64,000 nucleotides of DNA from Neolewinella agarilytica. Its GTDB lineage: Bacteria; Bacteroidota; Bacteroidia; Chitinophagales; Saprospiraceae. The translations under genes and the position numbers were made by a program. The stretch's first letter is position 1. Each line of letters opens with the position of its first letter. The notes beneath the pieces were generated by a model. It worked only from the letters and a program-made list of their open reading frames with translations. It made no database searches and was not told the DNA's origin. This document shows positions 25,902 through 34,818 of the stretch, one piece after another. The stretch lies in assembly GCF_900110645.1 (NCBI RefSeq), contig NZ_FOFB01000002.1:186001-250000 (forward strand), written 5' to 3'.

Positions 25902-27599
25902 ATGCCTCCAATACCGGCACAAGACCGATCCTTCTCTACCCGTGAATGGCTGCTGCTAATTGGGGTTTCCCTGGCCTATTTTTTTATTTACCACTGGCCA
26001 TTACTTTCAGATCCCTTTCATTTTCAGGAAGACGTCGTTCAGCATTACCTATGGTTGAATACCATCCGCTTCGACGCCGAATGGGCGGACAGCTTCTATC
26101 CCAGGACCTCCGGAGCGATCCAACCCTTCGGCTATTATGCCTTATTGCGGTCTCTGGTCGTCTTTCTTGATCCATTGACAATTTCCCGCTGGCTTCCTCT
26201 TCCGCTGACGGTCCTGACCGTCGTTTACGGCACGGCTCTATTCCGGCGTTTTTTTCCTCTGGCGCTTGCCCTGACGGGAGGGCTACTCATCACGCACTAC
26301 AATCTCTCTGAATCGCTTGGCGGGCTGGCCCGGGCATTTTGCGTGCCACTACTGACGGCCTTCGCCTATTACCTCGTAAGAGGAGATAAGCCCTGGCAGC
26401 TGGCCGCTATGTTGCTATTGTGTGCGCTCTTTTACCCGCCGACCTTATTGATCAATGCCGGAATTTTGGTATGCTGGACAGTCTATCGCCTGCTGGATAG
26501 CCTGAAGACAAAAGGAAAAGACTGGCGGCGGTTTTTTTCTCCTTCCGGGCCCGTAAAATGGTCGTTCTGGTTACCCGTTATCGGTGGTGGTTTCCTGGCC
26601 GTAGGCGTCGCCTGGCTGCACAGCCATCGAATTGCTGTTCACCCGGATCTAAACGGTTTTCTGACGGATCCGGAAATGCGCTGGCTACCCGAATTCGGAG
26701 GGGAAGGGCGGGTTGCATTTAGTAACCTGCGAGACGCGCCTCCGGGCAACATCCTTCGCTATTTTGTACGGAGTTATTTTACTTTTGGCTATCACGTTTA
26801 CTTCGCCTATGCCGGTTTCTTGCTGGCTTTCGGGCTGGCCATTACCTTCTGGAAGCGCCTCGCCCGACCTGCCATTTGGTTGCTTGCCTTTGCGGCCAGT
26901 ACCTGTTTCTTATACGTACTTGCCCGGGAATTAATGCCTATGCTCTTTTTGCCCGATCGCTACGTTAATTATCCCTGGCGATTGCTCGCTGGCGGTATAC
27001 TGACCTTTTTGGCGGGGGGGCTTTACTATTGCTGGCCAAGGAAGGTTGTGGCGGGTATACTTACGGTCGCTCTCCTCGCTTGGGGCTATATCTACCGGCC
27101 ACCGGAAAACGTGCGATATGCTGATGTACGCCCACAGAACCCGATCTTTGAAGCGGTGAGAGCTACACCTCCGAACGCCATGATCGCCGCCATGCCGCAG
27201 GTAGCGGATATGATCCCGCTGTTCACAAATCGATCCGTGTTCATTAGCAGTGAACTGAGCCATGCGCTCTATTTTCGGGCTTACTATGACTACATCACCC
27301 CCCGTTTTGAGGCGGAGTGGCGGGCTTTTGCCGCTCCGGCTGACAGCCTGGATCAAGTGCTTGGCTTTATGGAAGAGTGGAATATTGACTACCTGTTAAC
27401 GGACCGTAAGCAACTGGAAGAAATGCGCTTCCCGACCTTCGCTCCCTACGAGGAACGTTTCAGTAAGCAGGTGGCCGGCCGCGAAGCAGGAGACCTGGCA
27501 TTACTCGCTATCCCTGAGTCAGTTGGTGTACTGCTGGAAGGGCGCTACCAATTGCTGTCATTGAAGGAAGTTGAAGAGCTGGTTAAAACTCAACGCTAA
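25902..27599 (+). CDS. Polytopic membrane protein, glycosyltransferase-like
   Basis: 565 aa from ATG 25902 (MPPIPAQDRSFSTREWLLLIGVSLAYFFIYHW). About 11-12 membrane segments in the first ~430 residues (LPLTVLTVVYGTALFRRFF, LALTGGLLITHYNLSESLGG, WLLAFAASTCFLYVLARELMP, LAGGILTFLAGGLYYCWP), then a soluble C-terminal domain (VADMIPLFTNRSVFISSELSHALYF, EWNIDYLLTDRKQLEEM). The layout, with an acidic loop after the first helix and a late periplasmic-like domain, resembles GT-C type (PMT/STT3-like) transferases and bacterial membrane proteins of unknown role. I do not assign a substrate. Single gene, converging on cinA. Confidence 0.65.
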   Translation: MPPIPAQDRSFSTREWLLLIGVSLAYFFIYHWPLLSDPFHFQEDVVQHYLWLNTIRFDAEWADSFYPRTSGAIQPFGYYALLRSLVVFLDPLTISRWLPLPLTVLTVVYGTALFRRFFPLALALTGGLLITHYNLSESLGGLARAFCVPLLTAFAYYLVRGDKPWQLAAMLLLCALFYPPTLLINAGILVCWTVYRLLDSLKTKGKDWRRFFSPSGPVKWSFWLPVIGGGFLAVGVAWLHSHRIAVHPDLNGFLTDPEMRWLPEFGGEGRVAFSNLRDAPPGNILRYFVRSYFTFGYHVYFAYAGFLLAFGLAITFWKRLARPAIWLLAFAASTCFLYVLARELMPMLFLPDRYVNYPWRLLAGGILTFLAGGLYYCWPRKVVAGILTVALLAWGYIYRPPENVRYADVRPQNPIFEAVRATPPNAMIAAMPQVADMIPLFTNRSVFISSELSHALYFRAYYDYITPRFEAEWRAFAAPADSLDQVLGFMEEWNIDYLLTDRKQLEEMRFPTFAPYEERFSKQVAGREAGDLALLAIPESVGVLLEGRYQLLSLKEVEELVKTQR

Positions 27600-27645
27600 G
27601 AAGCCAGTAAACCCTCAGGGAAATAAACCTCCACCTCACGCTCTG

Positions 27646-27728
27646 CACCCTGCAACCTGCACCCCGCAACCTGCAACCTGCAACCTGCAACTTGGAACCT
27701 GCAACCAGCAACCTGCACCCTGCAACCC
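27646..27728. repeat. Heptamer array between two convergent genes
   Basis: Tandem 7-bp units of the CAACCTG / CACCCTG type, about 12 copies, ending 4 bp before the cinA stop codon. Same unit as the larger array at 15277-15535, but in one orientation only. Confidence 0.85.
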
Positions 27729-27731
27729 TCC

Positions 27732-28976
27732 CTACTTCCCATCCAGCACCCGCCGGAGCATATCCAACGCCTGGTGCACCGTGTAGATGATGTTGCGCTT
27801 CCGGTCTTTACCGGAGCTGAGCAGTCGGGCGGTGGTGCCTTCGGGGCCAGCGACCGCGATCCAGATGGTGCCAACGGGCTTGTCTTTAGTCCCGCCGCCC
27901 GGACCGGCAACTCCTGAGGTAGCGATGGCATAGTCCGTTCCCAGCTTCTTGCGGGCGCCTTCAGCCATAGCTTTAACGACGGGCTCACTCACCGCGCCGT
28001 TCTTACGGATCATGTTGACGGGTACGCCGAGTACCTTGTTCTTTACCTTGTTGTCATAGGCAACGATGCTGCCCATAAAGTGACTGCTGGAACCAGGATG
28101 ACGGGTAATCAGAGCTGCAATACTGCCGCCGGTGCAGCTCTCCGCAGTGGCCAGGGTTAGTTTTTTATCTTGCATCCGGGACTGAACGGCCAGGGCAAGA
28201 TCTCCCTTGCCGTAGCCATAGACGAGATCACCGATGATGTCTTCAATCTGTACCCGCACGTCTTCCAGCTCGGCCTTCATCCGCTCTTCGTCGGTGCCGC
28301 GGGTGGTAACGCGCAGGCGGACGGTGCCGAGGTTGGGCAGGTAGGCGAGTGACATATGCTCGGGCAAACTGTCTTCCACCGGTTCGATCTGTTCGGCGAT
28401 GGTTGTCTCGCCGGCGCCGGCGGTGAGAATGGTCAGGGCCCGGAGGCGTTTGTCGTCACCATTGAACTCCAGCAGGCGTGGGATGACCTCGTTACGCACC
28501 AGCTGACGCATCTCGTAGGGGACACCGGGCATGGAAACGATGATGTTGCCTTCCAGTTCCAGCCACATGCCGGGAGCGGTTCCACGCTCGTTGGTCAGCA
28601 CGGTGGCAGTCGCCGGCAGCTCGCACTGTACGCGATGATGCTTGGTCGCTTTTTTGCCGAAGGTGCGATAGATTTTTTTCAGCCGTTTCCAGCTTTCTTC
28701 GTGAAAAACCAGCTCGGTGTTACAAAAATCCGCCAGTACGTGCTTGGTGATGTCGTCTTTGGTGGGGCCGAGGCCGCCGGTGACGAGCACTACATCAGCC
28801 GCTTCGGTGGCCCGCATCAGGCCACTCATGATGCCCTCGCGGGTGTCCGCGACGGAGAGGTGTTCAACGACTTCAAAGCCTTCTTCGTTCAGGGCGTTAG
28901 CCATGAAGGTGGCGTTGGTATCCGTAACCTGGCCAATGAGAATTTCATCGCCGATGGTAAGTATGTATGCGCGCAA
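27732..28976 (-). CDS. cinA: CinA family protein, nicotinamide-nucleotide amidase
   Basis: 414 aa with both domains. Residues 1-170 form the MoaB/MogA-like COG1058 domain (LTIGDEILIGQVTDTNATFMANALNEEG, VLVTGGLGPTKDD, GTAPGMWLELEG, MPGVPYEMR). About 255-410 form the CinA C-terminal amidase (LTLATAESCTGGSIAALITRHPGSSSHFMGSIVAYDNKVK, IATSGVAGPGGGTKDKPVGTIWIAV) that deamidates nicotinamide mononucleotide in pyridine-nucleotide salvage. The start is TTG 28976, directly before the conserved RAYILTIGDE; no ATG fits. Cytoplasmic. Divergent to era. Confidence 0.93.
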   Translation of the reverse strand: MRAYILTIGDEILIGQVTDTNATFMANALNEEGFEVVEHLSVADTREGIMSGLMRATEAADVVLVTGGLGPTKDDITKHVLADFCNTELVFHEESWKRLKKIYRTFGKKATKHHRVQCELPATATVLTNERGTAPGMWLELEGNIIVSMPGVPYEMRQLVRNEVIPRLLEFNGDDKRLRALTILTAGAGETTIAEQIEPVEDSLPEHMSLAYLPNLGTVRLRVTTRGTDEERMKAELEDVRVQIEDIIGDLVYGYGKGDLALAVQSRMQDKKLTLATAESCTGGSIAALITRHPGSSSHFMGSIVAYDNKVKNKVLGVPVNMIRKNGAVSEPVVKAMAEGARKKLGTDYAIATSGVAGPGGGTKDKPVGTIWIAVAGPEGTTARLLSSGKDRKRNIIYTVHQALDMLRRVLDGK

Positions 28977-29011
28977 GTGAGAATGGGTGAATGCGGGAAT
29001 GGGTGAATGTG

Positions 29012-29136
29012 GGCGCCGGGGCGCGGGTGCAAAGGACGGTAAAAGAGCCGGGAGTAACCCTAAAGTAAGATAGATAGTTGCTTTCGTTCGAGTTCCCCTT
29101 GCTTCATTAGTACTTCATCGCACCTGCGTCTGCGCC
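29012..29136. repeat. Inverted pair of the dispersed GC-rich motif
   Basis: Left end 29012-29034 (GGCGCCGGGGCGCGGGTGCA plus AAG) and right end 29120-29136 (GCACCTGCGTCTGCGCC), 125 bp overall, in the cinA/era divergent region. The arms match only partly. The era -7 box lies outside it. Confidence 0.5.
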
Positions 29137-29219
29137 ACTAAATTACCTGCGGCAAAGCCGGTTTTAGGCCAAATCAAGAATCGCCAATCAAGAATGGGGA
29201 ATCGAGAATCTCTGGCCCC

Positions 29220-29227
29220 TATCTTTG
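29220..29227 (+). promoter_or_regulatory. Candidate -7 box of era, near-leaderless
   Basis: TATCTTTG is an exact TAnnTTTG match, 4 nt upstream of the era ATG, so the mRNA would start at or beside the start codon. No good -33 TTG at the usual spacing. Confidence 0.45.
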
Positions 29228-29231
29228 CCCC

Positions 29232-30128
29232 ATGCACAAAAGCGGTTTCGTCAACATCATCGGCCGGCCAAACGCCGGAAAATCCACCCTCATGAACGCC
29301 CTGGTCGGCGAACGCATGAGTATCATCACGGCTAAGCCGCAAACTACCCGGCACCGCATCTTCGGTATTCTCACGGGTGAAGACTTTCAGATTGTCTTCT
29401 CCGATACGCCCGGCGCCATCGAAGACCCGAATTACAAGATGCAGGAGATGATGAACCGCTACGTTAACACCAGTTTTGACGATGCGGACCTGATGATCTA
29501 CCTCATTGACCCCCAGGAAGAATACAGCGAAGACGATATGCTGGTGGGGAAACTGCGGCACTCGAAGTTCCCCCTCTACCTCGTCTTCAATAAGTCAGAC
29601 ATCACGGAGGCCGACACACTCAACCGGCTCCGGAAACAGTTCAAAAAGTGGTTGAAGCCCGACCGCATCTACGAAATCTCCGCCCTTAAGGGAGACGGCG
29701 TGCCGGAGCTGCTGGCCGACATCGTGGAAATGCTTCCCGAAGGCCCGCAATACTTCCCCGAAGACCAGTTGACGGACCGCACGGAACGCTTCTTCGTTTC
29801 CGAGATCATTCGTGAGCAGATTCTGACCCAGTATCACCAGGAAATTCCCTACTCCGTAGAAATTGACATCGAGAGTTTCCAGGACACTACCACCAAGGAC
29901 GGCGCCGAGCTGGCCCGTATCTCTGCCCTGATTTATGTCTCCCGTAAAAGTCAGAAACCCATCCTGATCGGCAAAGGAGGAAAAGCCATTAAGGAACTTG
30001 GCAGTCAGGCCCGCAAACGGATGGAAGATTTCCTGCAGCGAAAAGTATACCTGGAGCTACACGTGAAAATCAAAGAAGACTGGCGGGATGATGAGTCGGC
30101 GCTGAAGCGGTTTGGGTATGAACGGTAG
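29232..30128 (+). CDS. era: GTPase Era
   Basis: 298 aa. GTPase motifs: G1 GRPNAGKST (9-17), G2 region around TTRH, G3 SDTPG, G4 NKSD, G5 SALKG. The C-terminal KH RNA-binding domain follows (KPILIGKGGKAIKELGSQARKRME, then the basic FLQRKVYLELHVKIKEDWR). Binds 16S rRNA near its 3' end and assists 30S subunit maturation; cytoplasmic and membrane-associated. Length and order are standard. Preceded by an exact -7 box 4 nt before the ATG, and followed by a strong hairpin. Confidence 0.97.
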   Translation: MHKSGFVNIIGRPNAGKSTLMNALVGERMSIITAKPQTTRHRIFGILTGEDFQIVFSDTPGAIEDPNYKMQEMMNRYVNTSFDDADLMIYLIDPQEEYSEDDMLVGKLRHSKFPLYLVFNKSDITEADTLNRLRKQFKKWLKPDRIYEISALKGDGVPELLADIVEMLPEGPQYFPEDQLTDRTERFFVSEIIREQILTQYHQEIPYSVEIDIESFQDTTTKDGAELARISALIYVSRKSQKPILIGKGGKAIKELGSQARKRMEDFLQRKVYLELHVKIKEDWRDDESALKRFGYER

Positions 30129-30200
30129 GGGAGTCAAGTAGTCAAATAGTCGCTGCCGCTGTTGCTGGGCACGCTGCTTTGCAGCTGGAGGGAAGCAGGG

Positions 30201-30249
30201 AGTCAAGTAGTCAAACAGTCTGGAGATAGTACTGTTTGACTCCTTGACT
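30201..30249 (+). terminator. Long hairpin after era
   Basis: AGTCAAGTAGTCAAACAG (30201-30218) pairs with 30232-30249 with one mismatch in 18 bp and a 13-nt loop. A direct repeat of the left arm lies at 30132-30150. The T-tract after it is poor (ATCTGACTTTCTGAC), so termination is likely but not certain. Confidence 0.5.
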
Positions 30250-30280
30250 ATCTGACTTTCTGACCCAAACCTCCCCACTT

Positions 30281-31003
30281 ATGTACCTACGCCTGTTTAT
30301 TCCATGTCTTCTGTTCGTTCTCCTGTGTTCCTGTGACGGGCGCAGAGACATCCGCAACTATTACTTCCCCGCCCGGGAGCTGACCGACGGCCTCGTCTAC
30401 GCCTACGAGAATACCGGCACGTTACCCGGCCCCGACCTGGAATACTGGTACTACCTCGGGGTGGACGTTGATACGGCGCTGCATCTCAGCGTCACCCGCT
30501 ACAACGATGATCTTTCCCCCGCACAGCAAAGTCGCGAGGAAATCCGGAATGATGGTGTCTATTTGCGGACGCTTAGTTTGCTGCCTACGGACAGTACCGG
30601 CATTGCTACTGAGGTGAAGACAGAAGTTATCTACGATCGGGCTTTCCCCTTTTATCTGGATGAGGAGGCAACAACTCCCTTCGGCTACCGGATTAAATTC
30701 AGCATGCCTGACGCCCCGGATGCCGTTAACTACGTGAGTATGGACCGCCGCTTTGTGCGGGATACCACCATCTCCGTCCTGAATAAAACCTACGACGCGC
30801 TGCTCTTCAGCCTCGCCGGAGAGGTCAGCCTCCGGGACCCGGAAGACGGGGACATCAGCCCTCAATTCTCAGGCTACGAAATCTATGCTAAAGGCCTCGG
30901 CCTCGTCGAGTTTAAGCGGGAATTGGGCAGCGGAGCTTCCCTGGGAGGCCGGCTCGTGGAGCGGGTGCCGATGGCGGAGTTTGCAGAAGGGGTGAGGGAG
31001 TAG
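30281..31003 (+). CDS. Putative lipoprotein, unknown
   Basis: 240 aa. N-terminal signal with lipobox (MYLRLFIPCLLFVLLCSCDGRR; Cys18 or nearby as lipidation site). The mature part is beta-rich and acidic (EYWYYLGVDVDTALHLSVTRYNDDLSP, FGYRIKFSMPDAPDAVNYVSMDRR, SGYEIYAKGLGLVEFKRELGSG) and reads like a single-domain periplasmic or outer-membrane lipoprotein. No family recognised. It follows era after a hairpin, so it is probably a separate transcript. Confidence 0.7.
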   Translation: MYLRLFIPCLLFVLLCSCDGRRDIRNYYFPARELTDGLVYAYENTGTLPGPDLEYWYYLGVDVDTALHLSVTRYNDDLSPAQQSREEIRNDGVYLRTLSLLPTDSTGIATEVKTEVIYDRAFPFYLDEEATTPFGYRIKFSMPDAPDAVNYVSMDRRFVRDTTISVLNKTYDALLFSLAGEVSLRDPEDGDISPQFSGYEIYAKGLGLVEFKRELGSGASLGGRLVERVPMAEFAEGVRE

Positions 31004-31049
31004 CTAGTTTTGATTTCGTTTATCTTGTGGTTGTCATAACGGAAAAGTC

Positions 31050-31595
31050 ATGCGCGATCTATCCATTAGCCTTCTTTCGCTGGCATTAATTATTTGTTGC
31101 TGTGGTCATCCGCTGAATGCACAGAGGATCTGTGATGGAAAGCCGCTGAGCTTAAAGTATAAGGCATGTGAACTGGAAACAATGATTTTTATTTACGAGA
31201 AGCTCCCGGATGTGAGCGATGAATCATTGGCTTTCTATCTCTTTTTCTCTCTGGATAAAAAGGGAAATGCTACTTACCTTTCTCATCAAACTTACAGCAG
31301 CTCCGCAGTAGATATACCGCAGGATAGTATTACGGCTTTTTTCGAGAGCTTACCGGTCTTCAACGCAAGTTGCCGGCCTGCGGATGAAAAAGTGCTGGTT
31401 CTGCCGGTAGCGATACATCATCGTGTGAGTCAGATGTGGTTTAAAGGCCAGGAGAGCGAATTTTTAAGAGTCGATAACGCCCTGAAAATGGGCCGGCTCT
31501 TAACGTCCGGCATGGTCAAAGTGAAGATGTTGCCAACGCTTTTTGTGGACCGCTGCCCGGGTTGGCAGAGCCATGGATTACCAGATTGCTATTGA
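31050..31595 (+). CDS. Hypothetical secreted protein
   Basis: 181 aa with a signal peptide (MRDLSISLLSLALIICCCGHPLNAQ). Short mature domain with four cysteines (ICDGKPL, YKACEL, NASCRP, DRCPGW...PDCY), suggesting disulfides in the periplasm or outside. The middle (YLFFSLDKKGNATYLSHQTYSSSAVD, SITAFFESLP) recalls small TonB-C/energy-transducer-like folds, but I cannot confirm it. Base composition is lower in GC than the neighbours. Converges on the DUF3817 gene with a 10-bp gap. Confidence 0.6.
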   Translation: MRDLSISLLSLALIICCCGHPLNAQRICDGKPLSLKYKACELETMIFIYEKLPDVSDESLAFYLFFSLDKKGNATYLSHQTYSSSAVDIPQDSITAFFESLPVFNASCRPADEKVLVLPVAIHHRVSQMWFKGQESEFLRVDNALKMGRLLTSGMVKVKMLPTLFVDRCPGWQSHGLPDCY

Positions 31596-31605
31596 ACTGA
31601 CGCTT

Positions 31606-31899
31606 TTATCTGAAATACTTCTTATCCGCCCAAAACGTCCCAAAAGGAATGATGGATGCCAATAGTGAAAGGCCGATAACCTTCCAGCTCCAGTCCCGGT
31701 TGATACCAACTACCAGCACCAGCAAACAATAGGCGATAAACAGCACTCCATGCCCCATCCCGATGACCTTATTCGGCTCGGGTTGATCCAAGAGGTACTT
31801 CAGTGGCATGGTGACAAAGAGAATGAGCAGAAAGGAAACTCCTTCCACGAAGGCGAGAATCCGCAGGCGGCCAAGGGAGGTTTTTAGAAGCTGTTGCAT
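31606..31899 (-). CDS. DUF3817 integral membrane protein
   Basis: 97 aa, three predicted helices. The sequence follows the DUF3817 pattern: LGRLRILAFVEGVSFLLILFVTMPLKYL, EPNKVIGMGHGVLFIAYCLLVLVVG, and the end LLASIIPFGTFWADKK. Small inner-membrane protein of unknown function, common across Bacteroidota and Actinobacteria. Single gene. Confidence 0.88.
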   Translation of the reverse strand: MQQLLKTSLGRLRILAFVEGVSFLLILFVTMPLKYLLDQPEPNKVIGMGHGVLFIAYCLLVLVVGINRDWSWKVIGLSLLASIIPFGTFWADKKYFR

Positions 31900-31995
31900 G
31901 GGGCAAAGGTCTGGAATTTTGCTGCCCGGACCGTTAGCTCAGGGTAAAAAGATAGTTCGGCAACTTTTCCCCTTTTTCCTTTTCCCCCTTATCCT

Positions 31996-34806
31996 CTACC
32001 AGCCCACCCGCACCGACAAATTCGGTGTCAGCGCCAGTCCGAGCCGGTCCACCCGCTGGCGGAAAAAGCGTCGCTGCCCGGGCAGCGGGTCCTCCCGCTC
32101 GGCCAGCAGAAAGCCGCGGCCGAGTACATTCTCCCGCCCGTAAAGGTTAAGCAGAGAAAAAGACAACTCTCCGGTATGCCCGTTCAGTTTGCTGGAGGAC
32201 CAGTCGTAGCTGACGGAGAGGTCGAGGCGATGATAAAGCGGTAATGACTCGGCATTGATGTCTTCGGGGATCAGGTCCGCCTGCAGTCCGCCGCCGTTGG
32301 CGCGGGTGGGCCCCACCTTGAAGTTGGTGTAGCGCCCGCCGGAGTACATCCGCCAGCCCAGAGAAAAAGTCCAACGATCCACTCCATAACTTTGCATGAG
32401 ACGGAGCTGGTGGCGGCGGTCATTGTCTGCCGGGAAGTAACCTTCCGTTACCGTCGGGAAAAGCCAATCCGTTTTACTCAATGAGTAAATGACCCAGCTA
32501 CGGAAGCCGCCCCAACGCTTTTTTACCAGCAGGTCCATGCCGGTAGCCCGGGAGTCTCCCGTCGGGAATCCGGTGGATTCTTTGTCCAGTTCCGTTGAAG
32601 ACAGGCCGGTTACTTTCTTGTGGTACAACTCCAGGTCAAGGAAAAAGGTGCCGATATCTCCGGCGATGCCGAGGCTGGCCTCCCGACCAGACTGTACCTG
32701 AAAGTCAATGCCATCCGCCAAGGTCCACAGTGGAGCGCTGGTGCTGATGCGTTCTTCATTGAGTTCGAGTACCTGAACGGGGAATTGATGATTCGCGCCG
32801 TAGCCAGCTTTGAGTAGCCATTGGTCCGTCAAACGATAGCTGCCATTGAGGCGTAACTCAGGGTACAACTTTTGCGTGTTGGCATACCAGGGTAAGCGGA
32901 GCCCGGCTTCCAGATGTAAGGGTTTGGCCGGTGTCCAGCTGTAGCTGCCAAAGGCGGAAACTGCCCTTGCATTGCCGTCCCGGATGCTGGCCTCCCGTAA
33001 GCTCCCGAAGGAATTTTCTGCCGCCAGCCCAAAATTATAGCCGTATTCCTGCCACTGCAGGCCGGTCTTGAACCAGCCCGTTTTATGGAGCCGGCTGCGG
33101 TAATTCACTTTGGCGGAGGTCTCCCGGATACCACTCTCCCGGGAGATGGTCAGGCTCCCGATCCGGCCGTCATAAACGTTCTCCCCCCGATTGGCGAAAT
33201 CGGTGTGGATAAGCTGGACCTCTACTTCTCGTTCTTTGCCCAGTTGACGGCCATACTGCAGGCTGATGCCTGAGTTGCCACTGTCCAGAGCGTCCGTGAA
33301 AGAGCCCGGCTCGCCCGACTGCCCGAGGCTGTAATCCAACTCATCATCCTGACAAAAACCGCTCAGGCGGAAGTATTGCCGGTGGTCGGGGCGGAATAAC
33401 CAGCGGCCGTTCAGTTCCCGGAAGCGAAAGTCTTCATCTGCCCGCTGTTCCGTTCCTTCTCTGGCAAGTGCTTCACCGATGAGAGAGCCCTGAAGTGCCT
33501 GGTCCCGGTAACCTTTATAGGTCGGCCCGTCCAGCAGGGCCGGAAGGGAGGAGCGCACGCTAAGCTGCAGATCGGATTTTCCGTTGAAGAAAGGTACCCG
33601 GCCCCAGGCGTCCGTTTGCAAAAAGCTAGCCCCGCCGCCACCGGTGAATCGTTTGGCGACTTCTTCTTCCGTTTTCATTCGGATGACACCGGACACCCGC
33701 CCGCCGTATTCCGCGTCTGCCTGCCCGCGCCAGACGTCCATGGTCTCCACCAGCTCCGGTGCGAAGTTGGAAATCATCCCGAAATAGTGGCCGGAGGGGT
33801 AGACCGGAATACCATCCCAAAGCACGAGGTTTTGGTCAGGCGTTCCGCCGCGAATGCTGATGTCTCCGGCGGTCTCGTTCAGGTTGTTGATGCCGGGGAG
33901 CAGGGAGAGGTTGCGCATTACTTCGCGGTTGGCGAAGCCCGGGAGAACATCTACCTGATTGGGGTCAATGATGACCCGGCGGCCGTCTTCAGTGGCGCTG
34001 ATGCCGTCGGTCAAATACTCCGTTACGGTAACGGAGACCAGCTCGATGGAGGTAGGTCGCAACACCACATTGAGGTGGCCGGGGCCGGAGAGCTCCTCCG
34101 GGCTGTACCGGCGTACGCTGTAGCCGAGGTAGTGCAGGGAAAGACTGTCAGCAGGCGCAGCGCGGAGGGTAGCTTCCAGCAACCCCTCCTCATCCGTCAC
34201 CAGGCTGATGCCCCGGCTGGCCAGCCCGACAGAAACGAAGGGTAGGGGAGTACCGTCAGTACCAACGGTGCGCAGGCGGATAGTCCAATCGCTTAAGTCG
34301 GCTTCCGTGCCTGCCCGCAGCGCAATTTGCTTGTCGTCCAGGTAAATGACTTTGATGCCATGAGGGCGGAAGAGACAGTCGGCAACTTCTTCCCAGGCTG
34401 CATCCTGAAACAGACAGTTGGCCTGTTTGTCCTTTAGCGTGGATTCCAGGAAAGAGAAGGTCAGACCGAAGTCCTGTTCGAGTTGCCGAACGGCTTCTAC
34501 CAGCGGTTGATCGCTAAACCGGGCGGTGAAGCTGCCAGTAGGGGAAGACTGACTGCTGAGCGCGGTAGTCCATAAAAAGAAAAAGAGTAGGAAGAAGGTG
34601 CCGCTACTTCCGGGACGGTTGAGGGGTGCTCCGGGACGCTCGAAGGTCGCTCCGCGACGCTTCGAGGTCCCTGATCCGGCGCTTCGAGTGGCCTGCAACA
34701 GTGTGAAGCGGTCCTCGAAGCGTCCTGGAAGGTTCTTCGAGCATCCGCGTTGCCCGAGTACCTGATCATTCCGTCTCTTTCGAACCTTGTATTTCCTAAT
34801 CATCAT
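31996..34806 (-). CDS. TonB-dependent receptor with STN domain (FecA-like), unusual N-terminus
   Basis: 936 aa. From residue ~70 there is a signal sequence (GTFFLLFFFLWTTALSSQ), then an STN domain (FSDQPLVEAVRQLEQDFGLTFSFLES, the signalling domain used with FecR), a CarboxypepD_reg segment (DWTIRLRTVGTDGTPLPFVSVGLAS), a TonB plug (RNLSLLPGINNLNETAGDISIRGGTPDQNLVLWDGIPVY) and a beta-barrel ending in LSVRVGW. An outer-membrane importer that senses its own ligand through FecR and the sigma factor upstream. The start at 34806 lies 12 bp after fecR. The ~68 residues before the signal are basic and encoded by a palindromic repeat (see 34606-34790), so export of this form is questionable. Confidence 0.88.
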   Translation of the reverse strand: MMIRKYKVRKRRNDQVLGQRGCSKNLPGRFEDRFTLLQATRSAGSGTSKRRGATFERPGAPLNRPGSSGTFFLLFFFLWTTALSSQSSPTGSFTARFSDQPLVEAVRQLEQDFGLTFSFLESTLKDKQANCLFQDAAWEEVADCLFRPHGIKVIYLDDKQIALRAGTEADLSDWTIRLRTVGTDGTPLPFVSVGLASRGISLVTDEEGLLEATLRAAPADSLSLHYLGYSVRRYSPEELSGPGHLNVVLRPTSIELVSVTVTEYLTDGISATEDGRRVIIDPNQVDVLPGFANREVMRNLSLLPGINNLNETAGDISIRGGTPDQNLVLWDGIPVYPSGHYFGMISNFAPELVETMDVWRGQADAEYGGRVSGVIRMKTEEEVAKRFTGGGGASFLQTDAWGRVPFFNGKSDLQLSVRSSLPALLDGPTYKGYRDQALQGSLIGEALAREGTEQRADEDFRFRELNGRWLFRPDHRQYFRLSGFCQDDELDYSLGQSGEPGSFTDALDSGNSGISLQYGRQLGKEREVEVQLIHTDFANRGENVYDGRIGSLTISRESGIRETSAKVNYRSRLHKTGWFKTGLQWQEYGYNFGLAAENSFGSLREASIRDGNARAVSAFGSYSWTPAKPLHLEAGLRLPWYANTQKLYPELRLNGSYRLTDQWLLKAGYGANHQFPVQVLELNEERISTSAPLWTLADGIDFQVQSGREASLGIAGDIGTFFLDLELYHKKVTGLSSTELDKESTGFPTGDSRATGMDLLVKKRWGGFRSWVIYSLSKTDWLFPTVTEGYFPADNDRRHQLRLMQSYGVDRWTFSLGWRMYSGGRYTNFKVGPTRANGGGLQADLIPEDINAESLPLYHRLDLSVSYDWSSSKLNGHTGELSFSLLNLYGRENVLGRGFLLAEREDPLPGQRRFFRQRVDRLGLALTPNLSVRVGW
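34606..34790. repeat. Palindromic element inside the TonB receptor 5' end
   Basis: Several arms of the form GACGCTTCGAG / CTCGAAGCGTC are packed into ~185 bp that encode residues ~6-67 of the receptor. The far end (ATCCGCGTTGCCCGAG, 34743-34758) matches 42597-42612 (ATCCGCATTACCCGAG), and the arms ACGCTCGAAGGTC resemble ACGCTCAAAGGTC there. I read both as copies of one element family. Confidence 0.6.
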
Positions 34807-34818
34807 ATTGAAAGGGCT

